This document shows, piece by piece, positions 39,587-48,273 of a DNA stretch of 64,000 nt. Below the pieces are notes generated by a model. That model was given only the letters and a program-made list of their open reading frames with translations. It searched no databases and was not told the origin of the DNA. The translations under genes were made by a program, and so were the position numbers. Source of the DNA: Nitrospirillum iridis (GTDB lineage: Bacteria > Pseudomonadota > Alphaproteobacteria > Azospirillales > Azospirillaceae); the NCBI RefSeq assembly GCF_014205765.1, contig NZ_JACIIZ010000009.1:106985-170984 (forward strand). Reading direction: 5' to 3'. How positions within the stretch are numbered: position 1 is the first letter of the stretch; every line of letters starts with the position of its first letter.

Positions 39587-42304
39587 TCAATCCTGTCCAG
39601 CCTTCGGCGACGGCGCCGCATGGGCTGACGGCCCAAAGCGCCGGGCCACGGCGGCCCACCCCAAGCGCCCCGCTGTGACGGCGGCGTCAGCGAGGGAGAG
39701 GATACGGTCGCGCTGCCGATTGGGGGCGGCGCAAGCGGCATGCAAGGCCTCGCCCAGCGCCTGCAACTGCTTCAAGCCGGCATTGCCGGCGGTGGCGATC
39801 AAATCATGGGCCTCGGCGCGCAGCCCGTCCACATCACCCCGGGCGCGCAGGGTGGCCACGCGCTCCAGACGTTCCCCACCATGGGTGACCAGGCTGCCGA
39901 TCAGGCTGAGAAACTGCTCCCGGCCGGCAATGAGCTCCAGCCGCTCCAGTACCGCGTCGTCCAGCACGGGTGCCGTCGGCACGGGCGCCGCCGGCGCCAA
40001 GGGGGCGGGCTCGTAGGGCGACGCATCAGCCCACCGCGCGACGGCCGCCAGGAATTTACGCTGGTCGAAAGGCTTGGCCACCACGTCGTCCATCCCGGCC
40101 TCCAGATATTCCTCGCGCATACCGGCCATGGCGTTGGCCGTCAGGGCGATGATAGGGACCCGCGGACCGTCCTGGCGTGCCCGGATGAGACGCGTCGCCT
40201 CCAGCCCGTCCATCCGCGGCATCTGGACGTCCATCAGGATCAGGTCGTAAACGGCGCCTGCCGCGGTCGCCGCCTTGACCCCCTCCTCGCCATCCTCGGC
40301 CAGAGTGACCTCATACCCCTCCTTGCGCAGCATCAGCAGGGCGACCTGCTGGTTGATCTGGTTGTCCTCCACCAGCAGCACGCGCCGGCCAGCGCCCACA
40401 CCAGCCTTTTGGGGGTCGGATTTGGCCGGAACGGCAGCCACCTGACTTAGAAACAGGCGGCTCAGCACGTCCAGCAAGGTCTGGCGGCGAACCGGCTTGG
40501 CCAGCACGGCGGAGAAAACGTCGACATCGGCGCTACCCCGATCCATCAACCCGAAGGAGGAGATGAGCACCAGTTTGGTTTCCGCGAAGCGTCCATCCTG
40601 GCGGATGCGCTGGCCCAGCTGGTCGCCCCGGCCATCGGCCAGGGAGAAATCGACCATCACCATGTCCGGCGGCGCGCCGGCCGCCCAGCTTTCCTCAAGC
40701 GCCGCGAATGCGGAGCCCGCGCCATCGGCGACGCTGACCACCAGGCCCAGGTCCCCCAGCGCGCGCGCCAGGATCTTCTGGTGCAAGGGGATGTCGTCCA
40801 CCACCATGACCCGCAACCCCCTGATGCCGTCCACTAGGGAGTCGCGGCTGACCAGGGTGGCGGCCACCGGCTGCAAGGGCACGGTGAACCAGAAGGTGCT
40901 GCCCTGGCCCATGGCGCTGTCCACGCCAATCGCCCCACCCATCAGTTCCACCAACTGCCGGCAGATGGACAGACCCAGGCCCGTGCCGCCGAAGCGGCGG
41001 GTGATGGAACTGTCGGCCTGGCTGAACTTTTGGAACAGCCGGACGCGCTGTTGCTCGGGAATGCCGATGCCGGTATCGCTGACGGCGATGCGCAGCAGGG
41101 CCTTGCCATCCGCCCCCTTGACGGCCCGAGGCTCCAGCCCGATCTCGATGGCCACCGTGCCCCTGCCGGTGAACTTGATGGCGTTGGAGACCAGGTTGGC
41201 CAGGATCTGACGCAGGCGGGTGGGGTCGCCACGAAAGGCGCCCCGCGCGGCATCCTCCACGTAACAGACCAGATCCAGGCCCTTTTCCGCCGCCTTGGGT
41301 GACAGCAGCATGGCGACGCCGTCCGCCATCTCATCCATGGAAAAGTCGATCTCCTCCAGCTCGACCTTGCCGGCCTCAAGCTTGGAGACGTCCAGGATGT
41401 CGTTGATGATGGACAAAAGCATTTCGCCGCTGTCGTGGATGGCGGCGGCCAGCACCCGCTGCTCGCTGTCGAGCTTGGTGTCCAGGATCAGCTGGGCCAT
41501 GCCCAGCACCCCGTTCATGGGGGTGCGGATCTCATGGCTCATATTGGCCAGGAATTCGGATTTCGCCCGGCTGGCCGCCTCGGCGGCCAAGCGGGCATGG
41601 TCGCGCTGTTCAGCCAGCGTCGCCATTTCCAGGGCTTGGGCCTGCAGGGCGATCTCGGCTCGGCGGCGCTCCCCCACCTCCACCTCCAGACGGGCGACGG
41701 TGGCCGTCCGCTCCTCCAGCAGCATCTGCTTCTCGTGGAAGCTGAGCTGCTTGCCCAACGCCCCGGCAAGGGCCTTGGCCATCATCTGCAGCAGCGCCAC
41801 ATCCTCGGTGGTGAAGGCCCCCGGCGCGGTGCCCATCACTTTGAGCACGCCGACAGCCCGCCCCGCCTCGAACAACGGGGCGCAGATCATGGAGCGGACG
41901 CCCACCAGGCGGCAGGCGTCGCGGTCAACCCGGTCGTCGGTCTCGCTGTCCTCACACATGAGGACCTTTTCGGTTTCAACGCAAAAGCCGGACAAGCTGC
42001 CCTTGCGCTTCAGGCGCACGCCCACGAACTGCGACACGGCCCCGCTGGCGGCGCGGTAGACCATGTCCTCGCCCTCCGCCAGTTCCACCACGGCGCCCTT
42101 GGCCCGCATGAGACGCTGCAGGCGGTCCACCACCGTCTGCATGAAAGCGTCCAGATCCAGGTCCGAATCCGCCAGCAGCGATTGGGTGAGCACCACTTCG
42201 CCCAGGCGCTCCACCTGATGCTCCAGCGCACGAATGCGATCCGTTTCGCGCTCCGACCGGGTCACGCCTGCCTCATCCACGCTCAAGCCATCGAACCTAA
42301 CCAT
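39587..42304 (-). CDS. Hybrid histidine kinase: GAF, HisKA, HATPase, two receivers, HPt
   Basis: From ATG 42304 the product is 905 residues with no membrane helix. Order: GAF domain (about 45-185), coiled coil (190-250), HisKA with H257 in [15 protein letters not shown], HATPase with N374 and GTGLGLSI, receiver 1 with D552 in [13 protein letters not shown], receiver 2 with D692 in [13 protein letters not shown], and an HPt domain with H833 in [11 protein letters not shown]. All phosphorelay residues are present, so a complete internal His-Asp-His relay is likely. The GAF domain suggests sensing a small cytosolic ligand. It is divergent from the chemoreceptor at 42529 with a 224-base gap. A TTG at 42352 would add 16 residues; I prefer the ATG. 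Confidence 0.93.
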   Translation of the reverse strand: MVRFDGLSVDEAGVTRSERETDRIRALEHQVERLGEVVLTQSLLADSDLDLDAFMQTVVDRLQRLMRAKGAVVELAEGEDMVYRAASGAVSQFVGVRLKRKGSLSGFCVETEKVLMCEDSETDDRVDRDACRLVGVRSMICAPLFEAGRAVGVLKVMGTAPGAFTTEDVALLQMMAKALAGALGKQLSFHEKQMLLEERTATVARLEVEVGERRRAEIALQAQALEMATLAEQRDHARLAAEAASRAKSEFLANMSHEIRTPMNGVLGMAQLILDTKLDSEQRVLAAAIHDSGEMLLSIINDILDVSKLEAGKVELEEIDFSMDEMADGVAMLLSPKAAEKGLDLVCYVEDAARGAFRGDPTRLRQILANLVSNAIKFTGRGTVAIEIGLEPRAVKGADGKALLRIAVSDTGIGIPEQQRVRLFQKFSQADSSITRRFGGTGLGLSICRQLVELMGGAIGVDSAMGQGSTFWFTVPLQPVAATLVSRDSLVDGIRGLRVMVVDDIPLHQKILARALGDLGLVVSVADGAGSAFAALEESWAAGAPPDMVMVDFSLADGRGDQLGQRIRQDGRFAETKLVLISSFGLMDRGSADVDVFSAVLAKPVRRQTLLDVLSRLFLSQVAAVPAKSDPQKAGVGAGRRVLLVEDNQINQQVALLMLRKEGYEVTLAEDGEEGVKAATAAGAVYDLILMDVQMPRMDGLEATRLIRARQDGPRVPIIALTANAMAGMREEYLEAGMDDVVAKPFDQRKFLAAVARWADASPYEPAPLAPAAPVPTAPVLDDAVLERLELIAGREQFLSLIGSLVTHGGERLERVATLRARGDVDGLRAEAHDLIATAGNAGLKQLQALGEALHAACAAPNRQRDRILSLADAAVTAGRLGWAAVARRFGPSAHAAPSPKAGQD

Positions 42305-42528
42305 ACCCAGAAATCCACTATACGTGCGCCATTCCCCGCGAACACCGGACAAGTGGGCGCGGCAATGCTATCTTTGGCAGTAAATAGTGGGGGGCGCCAC
42401 CAATCCAGGCAGGTGGCGACGAAGCGGTGTTGTTCATCTTCCTTTAACTTTGACGTTCTATCGATATATCGCACGCCTGATCGGCGGCATCGCCATGGCA
42501 AACCCTGCTTGTTCGGAGGCCCGTCCCC

Positions 42529-44592
42529 GTGAACATCAGCAAGACCGTTTTGTCGGGTATCGGCGGCATCGCCATCCTGGCCGTCACGCTTTCCGGAATA
42601 ATCGCCTTTGTCGCCGCGCGCGACTTGGCACGCCAGGCCGACGCCAGCCATGGCTTGGCCGCCTATGGTGACGCGCTGCGGCTGGGCGCGCTGCTGGCGT
42701 CGGAACGCAGCGCCTGGAACGCCGCCTTCAGCGCGGAGACGGCCGCGGAGCTGGGGACGGACTCGCCCCAGGGCAAGGCCATGGCGGCGACCGACGCGGC
42801 CCTGGTAACGGCCCGCGTCAGCGCCGCCACGGCCGGTCTGGACCCCGCCCCGTTGGGCAAGGCGGAAACCCTGCTGGCGGATATGCGCGCGGCCGCGCGC
42901 GCCGCGACCGGCAGGGCCAAGACCGACCGGCCGGCCGACGGCGCCGGCCGCATGCAGGACGGCATCGCCAACGCCGCCGCCACCATCGACCATGTCGCCG
43001 ATCTGGCCTTCCGCCGCACCGCCACCTCGGCCGTGGCCCTGACCATCCCCATGCAGATCGCCGGCATGGCCCAGGACTTGCGCACAGCCGCCGGCACGCG
43101 ATCCGCCATCCTCAGCCTGTTCCAGGCCGGCCAGGCCCTGGACGCCAAGCGGCTGCAGACCGCCACCCAGCTGACCGGCCAAGTGGCGACGCTGTGGCGG
43201 CTGCAAAGCCAGGCCGTGGCCAATCTGGGCAGCCCGGCCAAGCTGGCCGAAGCCCTGGCCTTGGAAGACAGCACCCTGATGAAGGAGGGGGAACCGCGCT
43301 ACCAGGCCATTCTGGAAGCGGCGCGCACCGGCGGCCCCAGCCCCATGGACAACGCGGCCTGGCGCGCCTGGACCAGCCCCATGCTGGACAAGGCGCTGAT
43401 CCTACGGGACCGCGCCCTGGAAACGGCGCGCGACTTGAACCGCGACGCCCTGGCCCAGGCCCGCTGGCGCCTTGGTCTCAGCGGCCTGACCCTGGCCTTC
43501 GTCGCCGCCATCACCGCCCTGGTGGCCTGGGTGCTGCGCCGCCGCGTCACCCTGCCCATCAAGGATTTGACCCAGGCCATCACCCGTCTGGCCGAGGGGG
43601 ACCTTGAGGTGGTCATCGCCGCACCGCGCGTGCAGGACGAGGTGGGGGCGATGGCCACGGCCCTGACGGTGCTGCGCGACAACGCCGCCCAGGCGCGGGC
43701 GGCCGAGCGCGAGGCCGCGGCCGGCCGTCAAGCGGCCCTGGACCGCGCGCGGATGGTGGAACGCCTGTGCCATGACTTTGACAGTCGCGCCACCGCCGGC
43801 CTGAACGCCGTGGAGGAAGCGGCCGGCCACCTGGCCACCACCTCCGTCACCATGACGGAGACGGCACAGCATTCCAGCCGCCAGACGGCGACCGTGGCCA
43901 GCGCGGCGGAGAACGCGTCCAACGGCATCAATACCGTGGCGGCGGCGGCCGAGGAACTGTCGGCCTCCATTTCCGAGATCAGCCGCCAGATGGCCCAGTC
44001 CACCACCATCGCCAACGACGCCATCGCCAAGGCGAAAGAGACCGACCAGGCCATCGCCGTGCTGGCCGCCGCCAGCGCCAAGATCGGCGAGATTGTCGGC
44101 CTGATCACCGCCATCGCCAGCCAGACCAACCTGCTAGCCCTGAACGCCACCATCGAGGCGGCCCGGGCGGGCGAGGCCGGCAAGGGCTTCGCCGTCGTGG
44201 CGTCGGAAGTAAAGCACCTGGCGGGCCAGACCGCGCAGGCGACGGACGAGATCACCCGACAGATCGGGGAAATTCAGACGGTGACGCGTGCGGCCGTGGC
44301 CGGCGTACGCGGCATTTCAGACGTCATCCATACGATGGGGGGCATCACCGCCGGCATCGCGGCCGCGGTGGAGGAACAGGGGGCGGCCACCAGCGAGATC
44401 GCCCGCAACGTGCAGGAGGTGGCCATGGCCACCCACCAGATCACCGCCAGCATTGACGACGTGCGCGCGGCGGTGGACCAGTCCAGCGCCGTGGCCGGCG
44501 ACCTGCGGCAGGCGTCCACCTCGATGACCGACCGGGCGGAGCGGCTGAAAGGCGATGTGGCGGGATTCCTGGGCGGCGTGCGCACCGCCTGA
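42529..44592 (+). CDS. Methyl-accepting chemotaxis protein
   Basis: The 687-residue receptor starts at GTG 42529 with GGAGG 9-10 bases upstream. A membrane helix at about 10-30 and another at about 313-338 enclose a periplasmic helical sensor of some 280 residues, rich in alanine and with no named domain I can recognise. A HAMP domain follows ([20 protein letters not shown]), then the signalling domain with hairpin tip [20 protein letters not shown] and [14 protein letters not shown]. There is no C-terminal CheR-docking pentapeptide. It is divergent from the hybrid kinase and may share control with it. Confidence 0.95.
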   Translation: MNISKTVLSGIGGIAILAVTLSGIIAFVAARDLARQADASHGLAAYGDALRLGALLASERSAWNAAFSAETAAELGTDSPQGKAMAATDAALVTARVSAATAGLDPAPLGKAETLLADMRAAARAATGRAKTDRPADGAGRMQDGIANAAATIDHVADLAFRRTATSAVALTIPMQIAGMAQDLRTAAGTRSAILSLFQAGQALDAKRLQTATQLTGQVATLWRLQSQAVANLGSPAKLAEALALEDSTLMKEGEPRYQAILEAARTGGPSPMDNAAWRAWTSPMLDKALILRDRALETARDLNRDALAQARWRLGLSGLTLAFVAAITALVAWVLRRRVTLPIKDLTQAITRLAEGDLEVVIAAPRVQDEVGAMATALTVLRDNAAQARAAEREAAAGRQAALDRARMVERLCHDFDSRATAGLNAVEEAAGHLATTSVTMTETAQHSSRQTATVASAAENASNGINTVAAAAEELSASISEISRQMAQSTTIANDAIAKAKETDQAIAVLAAASAKIGEIVGLITAIASQTNLLALNATIEAARAGEAGKGFAVVASEVKHLAGQTAQATDEITRQIGEIQTVTRAAVAGVRGISDVIHTMGGITAGIAAAVEEQGAATSEIARNVQEVAMATHQITASIDDVRAAVDQSSAVAGDLRQASTSMTDRAERLKGDVAGFLGGVRTA

Positions 44593-44669
44593 TTCGGCCC
44601 ACGGCCGCCTGGCCAACCCGCCGGCCTCGGGATTACAAGGGAACCCCGTAACGGAAGGACCCTTGCGCC

Positions 44670-45134
44670 ATGATGCTGACGCACCGCCCACTGACGCCGG
44701 AAGACCTGGACCTGGTGTGCCGGCATCGCGCCGCCATGTTCCGCGACGCGGGCCGGCGGGAAGACGCCATCGCGGCCATGGCGGCACCCTTCCGGCACTG
44801 GCTGGCCCCCCGCCTGGCGGATGGGCGCTATTTTGGCTTCGTGTTGCACGGGGCGGACGGCATGCCGGTGGCCGGCATCGGCCTGATGGAGCTCGATTGG
44901 CCCCCCCACCCCGCCCATCCGCAGGACGGGCGCCGCGGCTATGTGCTGAACGTCTATGTCGAACCCAGCCATCGCCGCCAGGGGCTGGCCCGGCGGCTGA
45001 TGGACCTGGCCGAGACGGAATTCCGTGGGCGCGGCGTCACCTACACCATCCTGCACGCCACCGCCGCCGGCCGGCCGCTGTACGAACAGGCCGGTTGGGC
45101 CCCCACCACGGAAATGGCCAAGGCCCTGGCCTGA
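44670..45134 (+). CDS. GNAT-family N-acetyltransferase
   Basis: The 154-residue product has the GNAT fold: LTHRPLTPEDLDLVCRHRAA at the start, VLNVYVEPSHRRQGLARRLM as the acetyl-CoA-binding strand and loop (RRQGLA), and ILHATAAGRPLYEQAGW near the end. The acceptor substrate cannot be told. GGAAGGACCC is about 8 bases before ATG 44670; a second ATG directly follows. It ends four bases before the convergent rhodanese gene. Confidence 0.88.
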   Translation: MMLTHRPLTPEDLDLVCRHRAAMFRDAGRREDAIAAMAAPFRHWLAPRLADGRYFGFVLHGADGMPVAGIGLMELDWPPHPAHPQDGRRGYVLNVYVEPSHRRQGLARRLMDLAETEFRGRGVTYTILHATAAGRPLYEQAGWAPTTEMAKALA

Positions 45135-45138
45135 TCCG

Positions 45139-45558
45139 TCAGCCCCGGGCCAGGCCCAGCCCTTCGTCGATCCAGCCGGTCAGGCCGCCGATCATCTCCT
45201 TCACCGGGCGGCCCAGGCGCGCCAGCTTCAGCGCCGCCTTGGTGGAACCGTTGCAGTGCGGGCCAGCGCAATAGACGACGAACAGCGTGTCGGCCGGATA
45301 CTCCGCCAGCCGCACCTCGCTCAATTGGCGGGTGGGGATGTTGATGGCGCCCGGCACATGACCGGCGGCGAACATCGCCGGGGAGCGCACGTCCACCAGC
45401 ACGAAGTCCTTGGCTTCCTGGGTGGTGGCGTACCAGACGTCGGCGCAGTCGGTCTCGAACGCCAGCTTGGCCTCGAAATGCGCGGCGGCCGCGTGGGACG
45501 CAGCCGCCGGGGTCTTGGCAACGACGGAGCGGGTGGCAGTGAAGGGGACAGACGTCAT
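45139..45558 (-). CDS. Single-domain rhodanese-like sulfurtransferase
   Basis: From ATG 45558 the product is 139 residues. AGGAGA 8 bases upstream confirms the start. The rhodanese core is DFVLVDVRSPAMFAAGHVPG, and the active loop YCAGPHCNGSTKAA has cysteines at 97 and 102, the first at the catalytic position. The protein may carry persulfide or reduce or detoxify reactive species. It is divergent from a VOC-family gene across 176 bases holding the shared 29-base element. A GlxA/FtrA-type regulator lies 1.1 kb away; such regulators and single-domain rhodaneses are often neighbours. Confidence 0.9.
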   Translation of the reverse strand: MTSVPFTATRSVVAKTPAAASHAAAAHFEAKLAFETDCADVWYATTQEAKDFVLVDVRSPAMFAAGHVPGAINIPTRQLSEVRLAEYPADTLFVVYCAGPHCNGSTKAALKLARLGRPVKEMIGGLTGWIDEGLGLARG

Positions 45559-45628
45559 GGAGAGATCTCCTGTCAGGCGGGGCGATGGCCCTTTGTCGCC
45601 CGCGCCCGATTTTCCCGCCAGTGGCGGG

Positions 45629-45657
45629 CCCGCCAATATGCGGGTAATTCCGGCCAA
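45629..45657. repeat. 29-base element, copy 1 (rhodanese/VOC divergent promoter)
   Basis: The element begins CCCGCCAATA and ends TTCCGGCCAA. It matches the copy at 46586-46614 at 25 of 29 positions, same orientation on the plus strand. This copy contains CCCGC-CAATAT-GCGGG, a perfect 5-base inverted repeat. Its location upstream of the rhodanese and VOC genes suggests a regulator site, most simply for the FtrA-like protein. Confidence 0.65.
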
Positions 45658-45667
45658 CAAAACCTAC

Positions 45668-45682
45668 TGACAGCGACTGTCA
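45668..45682. promoter_or_regulatory. Palindrome in the rhodanese/VOC promoter region
   Basis: TGACAG-CGA-CTGTCA is a perfect 6-base inverted repeat 11 bases after the 29-base element. A partial version, TGACAGCGTGGCA, lies just before the second copy of that element. Confidence 0.45.
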
Positions 45683-45734
45683 CCAGGGCGCGCTATCCTG
45701 CCGCCATCGCCGACATCGCGGAAGGACACCCGAC

Positions 45735-46082
45735 ATGGCCCGCCCCAACTACATCGAACTGCCCACGCGCGACATCGCCGCTGCGCGGAGCTTTTACGAA
45801 CAGGCCTTCGGCTGGTCGCTGACCGCCTTCGGCCCCACCTACGCCTGCACCATGACGGGCGACGTCGACATCGGCCTGCAGGCCGATGCGGCGGAGGCGA
45901 CCAAGGCGCCCCTGACGGTCATCCAGGTGGACGATCTTGAAACGGCACTGGCTGCCGTCACCCGGGCCGGCGGCACCGTCGTCCGCCCCATCTTCAGCTT
46001 CCCCGGCGGTCGCCGTTTCCAGTTCACCGACCCCTCGGGCAATGAGCTGGCGGTGATGCAGTCAAGCGCGGACCACGGCTGA
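45735..46082 (+). CDS. VOC (glyoxalase/bleomycin-resistance fold) protein
   Basis: The 115-residue product is a single VOC domain: MARPNYIELPTRDIAAARSF, QAFGWSLTAFG, VIQVDDLETALAAVTRAGG and the C-terminal FTDPSGNELAVMQ. The histidine usual as first metal ligand in glyoxalases is not obvious near the N-terminus (YIELP), so a classical glyoxalase I reaction is unlikely. GGAAGG lies before the ATG. It is divergent from the rhodanese gene and probably shares its control region. Confidence 0.86.
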   Translation: MARPNYIELPTRDIAAARSFYEQAFGWSLTAFGPTYACTMTGDVDIGLQADAAEATKAPLTVIQVDDLETALAAVTRAGGTVVRPIFSFPGGRRFQFTDPSGNELAVMQSSADHG

Positions 46083-46208
46083 CGCCCGCGTTGTTTGCAG
46101 GGCTGCACGGGCACCACCCCGCGTCTTCGGGTGGATGAGCGGGCTTAAAATACCCTCATCGCGGGTGACCTTCCGATCATCGGCTGGTCCTCCCGTTGGG
46201 AGGTTCAT

Positions 46209-46556
46209 ATGGTTCACGCCCATCCCCTGTCCAGCTTGGCCCTGCTGTTGCTGATCCTGGGGGCCTTGTTCGCCTTTGGCTTTGGCTTCGTGCTGTTTCA
46301 TGTGCCGGGGGAGCCCGCTGTCCGGCGCGCCATCCTGCCCTTTTACTGCGCGGTCCCCGTCATCCTGATGGGCGCCGCGTTGCTGCTGAACGTGGGTTTA
46401 GCCAAAGGCTGGCCTGGCTTGCTGTTGATGGCCGGCATAGCCGCCGTGGTCCTGGCCACCTCACGTGTCTGCGGCAAATGTGGCATCGCCGTCCAGCCCC
46501 GCAGCCTGATCACGCCCAAATTCTGCGCCCACTGCGGCCATGCGCTGTCGGAATAG
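46209..46556 (+). CDS. Membrane protein with a C-terminal zinc ribbon
   Basis: The 115-residue product has three hydrophobic segments (residues about 8-30, 42-61, 67-83) followed by a zinc-ribbon-like end: RVCGKCGIAVQPRS and KFCAHCGHALSE, two CxxC pairs. Three helices place the ends on opposite sides of the membrane. Start ATG 46209 is preceded by GGGAGG about 6 bases away. I recognise no named family. It lies between the VOC gene and the FtrA-like regulator. Confidence 0.75.
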   Translation: MVHAHPLSSLALLLLILGALFAFGFGFVLFHVPGEPAVRRAILPFYCAVPVILMGAALLLNVGLAKGWPGLLLMAGIAAVVLATSRVCGKCGIAVQPRSLITPKFCAHCGHALSE

Positions 46557-46585
46557 GAGGACGACACGCCTGACAGCGTGGCACA

Positions 46586-46614
46586 CCCGCCAATAGCCGG
46601 GCATTTCCGGCCAA
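46586..46614. repeat. 29-base element, copy 2 (upstream of the FtrA-like regulator)
   Basis: This copy begins CCCGCCAATA and ends TTCCGGCCAA with four differences from the copy at 45629-45657. It ends 51 bases before the regulator start at 46666. Occurrence upstream of the regulator itself and of the rhodanese/VOC pair fits autoregulation plus target control. Confidence 0.65.
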
Positions 46615-46665
46615 GGAGGCGCTCGCCCCTTGGCGGCCGGCGGCCGGCGGTGTTTCATCCCATGC

Positions 46666-47658
46666 ATGACCCTGCGCCGCCCCACCCCACCCACCCCGCC
46701 GCCCTTGCGCAACCGCATCGTGGCCGTCCTGGCCTATGACGGGCTGTGCACCTTCGAGTTCGGGGTGGCGGTGGAGGTGTTCGGCTTGCCCCGGCCAGAG
46801 ATGGCCAACTGGTACCAGTTCCGCGTCTGCGCCGCCGACCCCGGCCCCCTGCGCGCCGTCGGCGGCATCCAGGTGCTGGCCGAGGGCGGGCTGGAGGATT
46901 TGGCGGCGGCCGGCACCATCGTCATCCCCGGCTGGCGCGGCATGGACACGCCGGTGCCGGCGGACCTGCTGGACGCGCTGCAACGGGCGCACGCGAACGG
47001 CGCCCGGCTGGTGTCCATCTGTTCCGGCGTCTTCGTCCTGGCGGCGGCCGGCGTGCTGGCGGGCAAGCGCGCCACCACCCATTGGCGCTATGCCCGGACC
47101 CTGGCGGAGCGCTTCCCCGACATCCGGGTGGAACCCGACGTGCTGTACGTGGACGAGGGGGCTGTCCTCACCTCCGCCGGCAGCGCCGCCGGCCTGGATC
47201 TATGCCTGCACATCGTGCGTCGCGACCACGGCGCCCGTATCGCCAACCAGGTGGCCCGCCGCCTGGTCATCCCGCCCCACCGCGACGGCGGCCAGGCCCA
47301 GTTCGTCGAGGCGCCGCTGGCGGAAGAGGCCGCCCCCCTGTCGGCCCTGTTCGACTGGATGCGCCGCAACCTGGACCAGGAGTTGCCTCTGGCCCGGCTG
47401 GCCGCCCAGGCGCGCATGAGCGAGCGCACCCTGGTCCGCCGCTTCCGCGAAGCGGCCGGCACCAGCCCGAAGGACTGGATCCTGACGGAGCGGCTGAGCC
47501 GCGCCCGCACCCTGCTGGAAGCCACGTCCCTGCCGCTGGAGCAGGTGGCGGCCGAGTGCGGATTCGGCAGCGCCGACAGCCTGCGCCACCATTTCCGCGC
47601 CCGCCTGCGCACCAGCCCGGCCGCCTATCGCGGCCGCTTCGCCGACGCCGCCGAGTAG
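46666..47658 (+). CDS. ftrA: GlxA/FtrA-type regulator: DJ-1-like domain plus AraC DNA-binding domain
   Basis: From ATG 46666 the product is 330 residues. Residues about 15-190 are a DJ-1/PfpI-like domain: IVAVLAYDGLCTFEFGVAVE, IVIPGWRGMD and the nucleophile-elbow region LVSICSGVFVLAAAG with its cysteine. Residues about 225-325 are an AraC-type double helix-turn-helix: LARLAAQARMSERTLVRRFR and LEQVAAECGFGSADSLRHHF. I picked this ATG over a longer frame since the upstream part overlaps the 29-base element region. Such regulators often sit next to rhodanese genes. The sensed signal is unknown. It faces the next gene with a 4-base gap. Confidence 0.88.
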   Translation: MTLRRPTPPTPPPLRNRIVAVLAYDGLCTFEFGVAVEVFGLPRPEMANWYQFRVCAADPGPLRAVGGIQVLAEGGLEDLAAAGTIVIPGWRGMDTPVPADLLDALQRAHANGARLVSICSGVFVLAAAGVLAGKRATTHWRYARTLAERFPDIRVEPDVLYVDEGAVLTSAGSAAGLDLCLHIVRRDHGARIANQVARRLVIPPHRDGGQAQFVEAPLAEEAAPLSALFDWMRRNLDQELPLARLAAQARMSERTLVRRFREAAGTSPKDWILTERLSRARTLLEATSLPLEQVAAECGFGSADSLRHHFRARLRTSPAAYRGRFADAAE

Positions 47659-47662
47659 GTGC

Positions 47663-48031
47663 CTAAAGCGCCCCGCCGTTTGCGTTGATCCAGGCCATGG
47701 CGGTGCGCACATCCTCCGACACCGCATAATGGCCGCCGGCCAGGACGACGGCCTTCACGGTGCCATCCGGCGGCACCTCGGTGGCCAACGGCTCCCGCAC
47801 CAGGCTGACGGCCGCCCCCTTGACCCACAGGGCCGATCCATCCGGCCGGGTCAGCCGGGCGAACCCCTTGGTCAGTGACAGCCGGGCCAGTAGGGCTTCC
47901 GGCGCTTCCGCCGTCGTCACCTGCTCACCCAGTCCGCCCAGGACAGTGCCACCCGTCCCCAGGGTAAGAACGCTGATGCCGCCGGCGTCGACGTGGACGA
48001 CCGTACCGGCGGTGGTCTTGATTTCAGCCAT
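47663..48031 (-). CDS. Hypothetical 122-residue soluble protein
   Basis: From ATG 48031 the product begins MAEIKTTAGTVVHVDAGGIS and is rich in glycine, valine and alanine, with a beta-rich look and no signal peptide or membrane helix. A segment ARLTRPDGSALWVKGAAVSL suggests a short beta-sandwich or barrel. I recognise no family. A GGGGTG stretch lies upstream of the ATG, so ribosome binding is only moderate. It lies tail to tail with the FtrA-like gene. Confidence 0.6.
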   Translation of the reverse strand: MAEIKTTAGTVVHVDAGGISVLTLGTGGTVLGGLGEQVTTAEAPEALLARLSLTKGFARLTRPDGSALWVKGAAVSLVREPLATEVPPDGTVKAVVLAGGHYAVSEDVRTAMAWINANGGAL

Positions 48032-48273
48032 GAAAAACACCCCAGATTGCGTCTTATGGCGACAAGACAACCAGAGTAGCGGGTAACCCACCCCAGGTAA
48101 ACCGACCATACCGCGTCCCGCATCCAGGGCATCATCACGCGCCCGCCGCCGTGATCCCCATAAACAGGGTTGCACCCAATCCGGCCAAACCCTAGAGTGC
48201 CCGCCATATGACAAGGCTGTCATATGCTCCGCCGGGCCCGTCCGGCGGCAATAAAACAGGGAGTATCGCGTCC

